Shown here piece after piece: positions 44,366-49,195 of a stretch of 49,195 nucleotides of DNA. The position numbers and the translations under genes are program-made. Position 1 is the first letter of the stretch. Each line of letters starts with the position of its first letter. Under the pieces are notes generated by a model. That model saw only the letters and a list, made by a program, of their open reading frames with translations, ran no database searches and had not been told where the DNA came from. Source of the stretch: CAIKNB01 sp041658705 (GTDB lineage Bacteria; Patescibacteriota; Patescibacteriia; 2-12-FULL-60-25); NCBI GenBank assembly GCA_041658705.1, contig JBAZZT010000011.1:1-49195 (forward strand), given 5' to 3'.

Positions 44366-45543
44366 GCCCTATCCCGGAACGCGCGGTTTAATTCTTTGGC
44401 TGCGTTTTCCCAGCCCATGACGGCTGGCGGCGCGGGTTTTGGCTGTGTTAATGCCAGTTTGATGGCCTGGACCCAGTGCTGCGGCTTGGCGGGATTGGCG
44501 AAGATCGTACCGGGCGTCGCGGTTTCAGGCAGCGCCCCCGAAGTCGAAGCGATGCACGGCGTGCCGCAACGCGCGGCTTCGTGCAACGGCAAACCATAAC
44601 CTTCATACCAAGATGGATAGAGAAAAGCCGCGGCGCCGGAATATAAAGCCGCGAGTTCCGCGTCGCTAGGACGGGCGATCGGATGGATCCATGTAGGGGT
44701 GCATGCCATGCGCCCTGGGCGAGTTCCGTCATCTTGAGCTTGCCGAAAGACCTTTATACATGTCGTCTGAACCGATGGCTGATAAAGGTCCTTCGACTGC
44801 GCTAGCGCTTCGCTCAGGATGACAGAGTTTTTTTGTCCAATCAGAACAAGTTCCAGATCTTCAAATCCAACCTCTTGCCTCAACGCTTTCACCGCCTCGA
44901 TTGCGTTCGCGGCGTTCTTGCGCGGGTCGCCCAGGCCAAGGGCGAGGAGATAACGTCCCGCGAATTGTGGTTCCCGCGTTTCGCCGTCCGCATCAAGCGT
45001 CGTCCCCATTTGGATGACTTTGATTTTATTTTCCTCCACGCCCAAAAGCCGCTGCGTGTCTTGTTTGGTCGTTTCGGAAACGGCGAGTAGGCGAGCGGCG
45101 TTGCGGATTAAATGTTTCGCGCCGACCGCGTGGTGCCACAGCCTGTCTTTGCGCGTAAACCAACGCGGCTCGATCAAAAACGAAAGATCGTGCAACAGTA
45201 AGACCGCGGGCATGTCTCGCGGCAGTCTGCCCACGAATCCCAAATTCGGCATAAAAAAAACTTCCGCCGCTCCAGTTTTCTTTTCGACCGCGCGCGCCAA
45301 ACTGACCGCGCCGAGCATAGCGAGCGCGCTCCAAAGTTTGTTGGGGATTTTGAGATGGCAACGTCTGACGTTCGGCAGACGCAAATCGTCGGGCAGCTCG
45401 GGTTCGATCCAACCGGTGGTGGCCAGGACAAGTTCGTCTTGCGGAAATTCAAGCGCATAAGCGCGGATCAAACGCTGCGCCACGCGACCGACCCCGCCTT
45501 GCAGGGGGAGTGCGAACGGCCGCGCGTCCACGATGATGCGCAT
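44362..45543 (-). CDS. glycosyltransferase (GT4-like) with repeat-encoded insert
   Basis: This 393-residue retaining glycosyltransferase has the GT-B fold. GGVGRVAQRLIRAYA near 16-30 is the N-terminal acceptor-side loop. RYLLALGLGDPRKN starts the C-terminal half, and the E-x7-E donor motif is EGYGLPLHE near 315-323. Residues about 240-284 (from SVILSEALAQSKDLYQ to RMACTP) are not glycosyltransferase sequence. They are translated from a long hairpin repeat and a GTAG-family palindrome inserted in tandem between LVLIGQ and the ARPSDAELAALY helix. The gene follows another glycosyltransferase by one base, forming an operon for surface glycan assembly. Confidence 0.88.
   Translation of the reverse strand: MRIIVDARPFALPLQGGVGRVAQRLIRAYALEFPQDELVLATTGWIEPELPDDLRLPNVRRCHLKIPNKLWSALAMLGAVSLARAVEKKTGAAEVFFMPNLGFVGRLPRDMPAVLLLHDLSFLIEPRWFTRKDRLWHHAVGAKHLIRNAARLLAVSETTKQDTQRLLGVEENKIKVIQMGTTLDADGETREPQFAGRYLLALGLGDPRKNAANAIEAVKALRQEVGFEDLELVLIGQKNSVILSEALAQSKDLYQPSVQTTCIKVFRQAQDDGTRPGRMACTPTWIHPIARPSDAELAALYSGAAAFLYPSWYEGYGLPLHEAARCGTPCIASTSGALPETATPGTIFANPAKPQHWVQAIKLALTQPKPAPPAVMGWENAAKELNRAFRDRA
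44693..44823. repeat. two repeats inserted in frame inside a glycosyltransferase gene
   Basis: 44693-44717 is a GTAG-family palindrome variant (GTAGGGGTGCATGCCATGCG, then CCC). 44728-44823 is a complete long hairpin from GTCATCTTGAGCTTGCCGAA to GCTTCGCTCAGGATGAC. Together they are about 131 bases and leave the frame open. Confidence 0.9.
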
Positions 45544-45544
45544 G

Positions 45545-46684
45545 TCAGATACGGGAAAGGAAATCAGTCAGCCTTTCCTGGAAGCGGGCTTTGGAAAATT
45601 GTTCGGCGCGCCGCCGGATTGCGTTGGGATCATATTGAGCCGGATTGAAACGCATGACCGCATCTGCGATATTTTCCCATGATTGCGACTCGAGGAACTC
45701 GCCAGTCTCGCCCGGCACGATCGTCTCGGCTCCGCCGCCGCGTCCATAAGTCAGCACGGGTTTGCCCGCCGCCATAGCTTCGACCGCCGTGATCCCGAAA
45801 TCTTCCATCTGCGGATGCAAAAATCCGATGGCTTTGCCGTAGAGCGCGATTTTTTCGGCATCCGAGATGTAGCCGGTGAATTCCGTCTCGGGCGCGGCTA
45901 ATGATTTGAGTTTGGAATATTCCGGTCCCGCGCCGAAGATCTTGAGCGGCAAACGCAATTTGGCGAAAGCTTGGACGATGAGGTCGAAGCGTTTGTAACC
46001 GACCAACCTGCCGCCAGCCAGCCAATATTCTCCCGGCGCAGTCGAGAGCGGGATGCGTTCCACGTCCACCGGCGGATAAATCACTTCAGCCTCGCGTCCG
46101 TAATAGCGGCGGATGCGCTCTTGGCTGGTTTGGCTGTTGGTCAAAAGATGGGTCGGGCGTTCGGCGGCGAGCTTGTCCCACAGACGAAGGCGATGGAGAA
46201 TCGGCAAAAGCGCAATGCGGATTAAGCGCGGTTGGCGCAGGTCATTCATGTAACCGATACGGTCATGCCAGAGGAACCTGGTTGGTGTATGCACGTAACA
46301 AACGTGTTTCGTCTCCGGCGCAGTGATGATGCCCTTGGCGAATGAGATTGAGGAAGAAATCACCAGGTCATATTCCGAGAAATCCATTTGTTCCACGGCC
46401 ATGGGCATGAGCGGCATGTACCATTGATCGAGGTGCCACGAGAAAGGGAACTTTTGCAGGAATGAACTGCGAATTATTTTGCCTTGCGCATGTGGATGGT
46501 TTGGATTGTAGAGGATGGTGAAAGTCGGCGCGCGCGGGAACATATCCTGGAGCGCGCCTAAAACGCGTTCGGCTCCGCCGTCTTGGATCAGATAATCATG
46601 CACCAACGCGATTTTGCGCCTGGGCGCGGCCGGCAAAAGCTGGGGCGGCGCGATGTTTTGGGTCTCGGTCTGCACGGCCCCCAT
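45545..46684 (-). CDS. glycosyltransferase (GT4-like, mannosyltransferase type)
   Basis: This 379-residue GT-B glycosyltransferase shows KIALVHDYLIQDGGAERVL near the start, CYVHTPTRFLWHD, and a donor motif EDFGITAVEA (E-x7-E) near 290. It ends with a GRGGGAETI loop. The HTPTR and PPVDVERI patterns resemble lipopolysaccharide-type mannosyltransferases (WbaZ/RfaB-like). The ATG at 46684 is used; a TTG four codons earlier is possible. No Shine-Dalgarno sequence is seen. With the downstream glycosyltransferase and the distant epimerase-RmlA fusion it could build a surface polysaccharide. Substrate specificity cannot be read from sequence. Confidence 0.9.
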   Translation of the reverse strand: MGAVQTETQNIAPPQLLPAAPRRKIALVHDYLIQDGGAERVLGALQDMFPRAPTFTILYNPNHPHAQGKIIRSSFLQKFPFSWHLDQWYMPLMPMAVEQMDFSEYDLVISSSISFAKGIITAPETKHVCYVHTPTRFLWHDRIGYMNDLRQPRLIRIALLPILHRLRLWDKLAAERPTHLLTNSQTSQERIRRYYGREAEVIYPPVDVERIPLSTAPGEYWLAGGRLVGYKRFDLIVQAFAKLRLPLKIFGAGPEYSKLKSLAAPETEFTGYISDAEKIALYGKAIGFLHPQMEDFGITAVEAMAAGKPVLTYGRGGGAETIVPGETGEFLESQSWENIADAVMRFNPAQYDPNAIRRRAEQFSKARFQERLTDFLSRI

Positions 46685-46731
46685 TTTAAGCGTCAATCAT
46701 GGATTTGTCGGCAATTTTGTCAATGGGATAA

Positions 46732-46946
46732 TAGAGGATAGAGAGTAGAGGGTAGAGAGTAGCCAAGACCTGATTTAAAATTATCGTCATCCTGAGCCCC
46801 GCATCGAGTGCGGGGTAAACTCCGCGCTAGCGAAGTCGAAGGACCTTTATCAGCATCGGTTCAGAGTTTTCTTGTAAAGGTCCTTCGACTCGCTCGAAGC
46901 TCGCTCAGGATGACAATTTTTCTTTCTGGCTACCCTCTACTCTCTT
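46732..46946. repeat. word repeats flanking a long hairpin repeat
   Basis: GAGAGTAGAGGGTAGAGAGT words come first, followed by a hairpin repeat at 46785-46915 with CGTCATCCTGAGC and GCTCAGGATGAC ends. CTACCCTCTACTCTC words follow. No gene is seen between 46697 and 47042. Confidence 0.85.
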
Positions 46947-46949
46947 GAT

Positions 46950-46983
46950 ATAGAAAACAGCCGGTACAGGAGGTACAGGCTGT
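46950..46983 (-). terminator. terminator of the 47043-47615 gene
   Basis: ACAGCC-GGTAC and GTACAGGCTGT arms pair with one mismatch. TTTTCTATAT follows on the minus strand. Confidence 0.7.
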
Positions 46984-47042
46984 GCTGGGCTGACTGGGTG
47001 GGGAACAGATGTCCCCGGAGTTGCGTGGAAGACGATCAGGAC

Positions 47043-47615
47043 TTAGGAACCGCGCCCGAAGCTGGCTAGCAAGACTTTATTCATGGCCTGCTCTTCGCGC
47101 CGCTCCCTCATTTTCAGCGCGCGCTTCGTCTTGGCTGCGCGCTGGAGGTAGTCGGCGAGGCCGTTGGGCTTACGCCATTTTCGGGGCGGTCGTTCCACGG
47201 CGATTTCCGAGATGCTTTCCGCATACAGGGTTTCGTCGCGTCCGCCGACGAACTCGAAGCTGTAATCGTTGTCGATGGCGATTTCGACGAAGCTCATTAT
47301 CCCCGTAGCGATGGGGACGTGCTGTCCGGCCGAGAATCCGCCTTTGACCAGCTCGCCTTTGCGGACGCACACCGGAGTTCGGCCATCTCCTCCGCAGAAT
47401 GAGAAGCCGCCGTTCAGGAAGCGGAATGTGGGGAGCGGGAATTCGTTGTCTCCGATTTCGAGATGCACGACTTGGATCCGGAAGCGGATGGCGCGCTTGG
47501 TCATCGTGTCCATGGCTTGGATATTCAGGATCTCGCCAAGCTCCATGTTCCGATAGTCGCGACCGAGTACATCCGTGAGTCGTTGCGTGGAAAGACCGTT
47601 TTTCGCTTGAACCAT
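47043..47615 (-). CDS. hypothetical protein
   Basis: This 190-residue protein begins MVQAKNGLSTQRLTDVLGRD. GGAGG five bases upstream selects this start over a longer frame to 47687, which would run through the promoter. The centre is beta-rich (RFRIQVVHLEIGDNEFPLPTFRFLNGGFSFCGGDGRTPVCV), and the C-terminus is a basic helix (LQRAAKTKRALKMRERREEQ). Two cysteines lie in the glycine-rich turn. No family is recognised. It is a complete stand-alone cassette. Confidence 0.72.
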   Translation of the reverse strand: MVQAKNGLSTQRLTDVLGRDYRNMELGEILNIQAMDTMTKRAIRFRIQVVHLEIGDNEFPLPTFRFLNGGFSFCGGDGRTPVCVRKGELVKGGFSAGQHVPIATGIMSFVEIAIDNDYSFEFVGGRDETLYAESISEIAVERPPRKWRKPNGLADYLQRAAKTKRALKMRERREEQAMNKVLLASFGRGS

Positions 47616-47631
47616 CGTTTCCTCCAAATTC

Positions 47632-47660
47632 TGTCTATCAGAAATTTGAGGTTTAGTCAA
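47632..47660 (-). promoter_or_regulatory. promoter of the 47043-47615 gene
   Basis: On the minus strand TTGACT, 17 bases, then TAGACA. The GGAGG lies a few bases further on. Confidence 0.65.
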
Positions 47661-47671
47661 TGGGTTAGACG

Positions 47672-47723
47672 GTAGGGGCGGGGTCACCCCGCCCCTCGAA
47701 GGGCGCGGAAACCGCGCCCCTAC
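47672..47723. repeat. paired GC-rich GTAG-family palindromes
   Basis: GTAGGGGCGGGGTCACCCCG and CCCC are followed by GGGCGCGGAAACCGCGCCCC and TAC. It is nearly the same pair as 23450-23510. Confidence 0.85.
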
Positions 47724-47741
47724 ATCTTGCCATCGCGCGGA

Positions 47742-47770
47742 TTGACTGTCCGTGCGATTCCTGCTACGAT
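47742..47770 (+). promoter_or_regulatory. promoter of the 47804-48358 gene
   Basis: TTGACT, 17 bases, then TACGAT. Confidence 0.7.
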
Positions 47771-47803
47771 TTTCTATCGTTCATTTTTTGCTTGGAGGGT
47801 TCA

Positions 47804-48358
47804 ATGGGATTCAAGACATCGACAGAGAAGCAAATCAAGTTCGCTAAACATCTGGGAATCGTCGGCGCGGCGGAGATGGAGCGCGGTCAGCTGTCGGAGC
47901 TGATCACTCGTGAAAGCATCAAGACAGCGTCTGCCTGTCTGCGTCGCTGGAACATCCGTATGGGAACGGTGCTGCGTTGGGAGACGCCATTGGGCCACTC
48001 AAAGTCATTCGTCGTCCTGGACATCATCTCGTGCGAACTTCGGCTGATGGCCGTGGATGGTTCGCACCAGGCGGTAACGCACTCCATCATCTACGCACAG
48101 GACGATCCGCACGAGTTCGAGATCCTATACAGCCCGCCGGAGAACTTTCTACACTGGTTGTGCTTCCGGACACAGGCGAGAAAGCGACTGCTCAACTTGG
48201 GGAGCAGACGGGCCGGGGGTTTGAACAAGCACTTTTTCCAGGATTTCGGCAGTCGTCTTGCGTCGGAGCATAAGCTCGCGACGGACTACGACGAGTACTG
48301 GAACAAGGCTGTGGGAAACGCGCTGCTGGATAAATTCTGCCAGGAGCTATCAGACTGA
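47804..48358 (+). CDS. hypothetical protein
   Basis: This 184-residue protein starts MGFKTSTEKQIKFAKHLGI; GGAGGG seven bases upstream supports this ATG over one four codons earlier. The N-terminal T-E-K-Q-x-K-F-A-K-x-L-G-I segment followed by MERGQLSELI resembles a short helical module often found at the ends of otherwise unrelated bacterial proteins. The middle is beta-rich (VLRWETPLGHSKSFVVLDIISCELRLMAVDG) and the C-terminus helical. No catalytic motif is seen. Promoter and terminator make it a stand-alone unit. Confidence 0.72.
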   Translation: MGFKTSTEKQIKFAKHLGIVGAAEMERGQLSELITRESIKTASACLRRWNIRMGTVLRWETPLGHSKSFVVLDIISCELRLMAVDGSHQAVTHSIIYAQDDPHEFEILYSPPENFLHWLCFRTQARKRLLNLGSRRAGGLNKHFFQDFGSRLASEHKLATDYDEYWNKAVGNALLDKFCQELSD

Positions 48359-48362
48359 ACTC

Positions 48363-48397
48363 AACGCCGCAGGCACTCACCTGCGGCGTTTTCGTTT
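48363..48397 (+). terminator. terminator of the 47804-48358 gene
   Basis: AACGCCGCAGG and CCTGCGGCGTT pair perfectly around CACTCA, followed by TTCGTTTT. Confidence 0.88.
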
Positions 48398-48452
48398 TGG
48401 ATTTAATCATCATTTATCAATGCACTGGTCGCGCCTGGGCGATTTGCCGTCC

Positions 48453-48480
48453 TTGACATTTTGGCCGAAAGTGCTATCTT
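48453..48480 (+). promoter_or_regulatory. promoter of the 48515-48994 gene
   Basis: Consensus TTGACA, 16 bases, then TATCTT. Confidence 0.7.
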
Positions 48481-48514
48481 GGCCTGTCCTGAACCTTTGA
48501 GATGGAGGAAATGA

Positions 48515-48994
48515 ATGGAGCGCAAATACATGTTGAAGCGAGGGACGGGTCGGGCGGAAGAAGGCCCGTTCTCATTCATGGTCTTGGCGTCTGCCGCCAA
48601 GAAAGGCAACATCGGTCCGGAGGTCGTGGTTCGGATCGTAGGCGAGCGTGGTTGGTTTCCGCTGGAAATCGCCATGTCGCGCCGGGGCGTGGAGCTGTCC
48701 GCCGCCAAATCTCCCGCGCCAAGCGAACCCGCCGAGGTCGTTCCGGCGGAGGATAGCGGCACCAGCGCGCTCACCTATCTTCGAATCGGGATCGGGACTT
48801 TGCTCACCAGCGTCGGCGTTCTTATCCTGATTTGGGTCGTGGCCGCCGGCTCGTGGCTAGCCAACTCGGGTCAAGGACTGGGCAGCTCGAACATGCAGGC
48901 ATTAGGATCGGCGGTCTTCAATGTCCTGCTCATCGGCATCCTCTGCCTGATTTCAGGCATCTTGCTCCTCGTGCTCGGCCGCCGAAAGCGCTAG
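48515..48994 (+). CDS. GYF_2-like domain membrane protein
   Basis: In this 159-residue protein residues about 3-50 (YMLKRGTGRAEEGPFSFMVL then AAKKGNIGPEVVVRIVGERGWFPL) match the GYF_2 pattern. That domain has a G-P-F/Y-S start, a helix, and a G-x-I turn, and it binds proline-rich peptides in related proteins. Two transmembrane helices follow near 90-112 and 130-153, and the end is basic (GRRKR). GGAGG upstream supports the ATG. It may be a membrane-tethered adaptor. The presence of four proline-tract proteins in the same window is suggestive but not proof of interaction. Confidence 0.65.
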   Translation: MERKYMLKRGTGRAEEGPFSFMVLASAAKKGNIGPEVVVRIVGERGWFPLEIAMSRRGVELSAAKSPAPSEPAEVVPAEDSGTSALTYLRIGIGTLLTSVGVLILIWVVAAGSWLANSGQGLGSSNMQALGSAVFNVLLIGILCLISGILLLVLGRRKR

Positions 48995-49009
48995 ACCCGG
49001 CAACTCAAA

Positions 49010-49045
49010 AGCCCCGCACCATCTCTGGTGTGGGGCTTGTTTTAA
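49010..49045 (+). terminator. terminator of the GYF_2-like gene
   Basis: AAGCCCCGCACCA and TGGTGTGGGGCTT pair around TCTC, followed by GTTTT. Confidence 0.88.
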
Positions 49046-49047
49046 AT

Positions 49048-49195
49048 AGACGGTAGCCAAAAAACCAATGTCATCCTGGGCTTAATGTACTTTTTGTGGT
49101 GCTAGCGGCACTTCACGCAGAACCATTCGAAGGCTCGTTGTCGATGCAGTCTGTTCATGCCTCGGTGGCTTCTCAGGAGTCCTTTGAACCGACTG
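49048..49195. repeat. word repeat and start of a long hairpin repeat at the right edge
   Basis: AGACGGTAGCC is followed by TGTCATCCTGGGCTTAATG, a left arm of the long hairpin family. The remaining bases to the edge show no convincing gene. Confidence 0.55.

Overview
The window looks like a piece of a Candidate Phyla Radiation (Patescibacteria) chromosome. This is inferred from the gene content, because no rRNA or tRNA gene is present to fix the taxon. Support comes from a short ProRS without an editing insert, a compact IF-2, an rny-ymdB-HU neighbourhood, separate PilB and PilT ATPases, tsaD-tsaE, a sparse core set separated by small orphan genes, and intergenic regions packed with palindromic repeats.

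Layout. Positions 1-2.9 kb are accessory: a direct repeat brackets a zincin-like peptidase and a small acidic protein, next to an excisionase-type HTH gene and a Cys-rich membrane-anchored protein. Positions 3-9.7 kb hold core genes: proS, a Nudix hydrolase, pilT, an HU gene, ymdB and rny. From 10 to 14.7 kb lie small orphan genes (two of them probable paralogues), truB, a RAYT-type Y1 transposase and a pentapeptide-repeat protein. From 15 to 34 kb the core returns: infB, a sugar-nucleotide epimerase/reductase fused to an RmlA-type nucleotidyltransferase, trxA-trxB, a glutamate dehydrogenase, tsaD-tsaE, pilB, a membrane protein, ftsH and an S1-domain protein, with a few orphans. Position 34.2-37.6 kb encodes a 1137-residue secreted Ig-like surface protein. 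Position 38-44.3 kb encodes four large unfamiliar proteins, one a GHKL ATPase, each with a proline-rich linker; this is the best candidate for an undescribed system. From 44.4 kb to the end are two glycosyltransferases and three more orphan genes.

Two expression styles coexist. Most orphan genes carry their own TTGACW-N16/17-TANNNT promoter, usually a Shine-Dalgarno sequence, and a hairpin terminator. Most core genes have no clear Shine-Dalgarno sequence. They start right after long inverted repeats (proS, pilT), rod-like or hairpin leaders (rny, rpsA, trxA, trxB), or directly at a promoter (infB, which looks leaderless).

The other striking theme is repeats. GTAG-headed palindromes (GTAGGGGCG...CGCCCCTAC with variable centres) accompany a RAYT transposase that carries one copy inside its own reading frame. 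Longer hairpins (GTCATCCTGAGC...GCTCAGGATGAC, about 85-130 bp) and low-complexity word palindromes fill the intergenic spaces. Repeats also sit in frame inside a glycosyltransferase, truB and tsaD, link the epimerase to the nucleotidyltransferase, and supply the ends of ftsH and the pentapeptide gene. All calls were made by eye from sequence; no searches were run.
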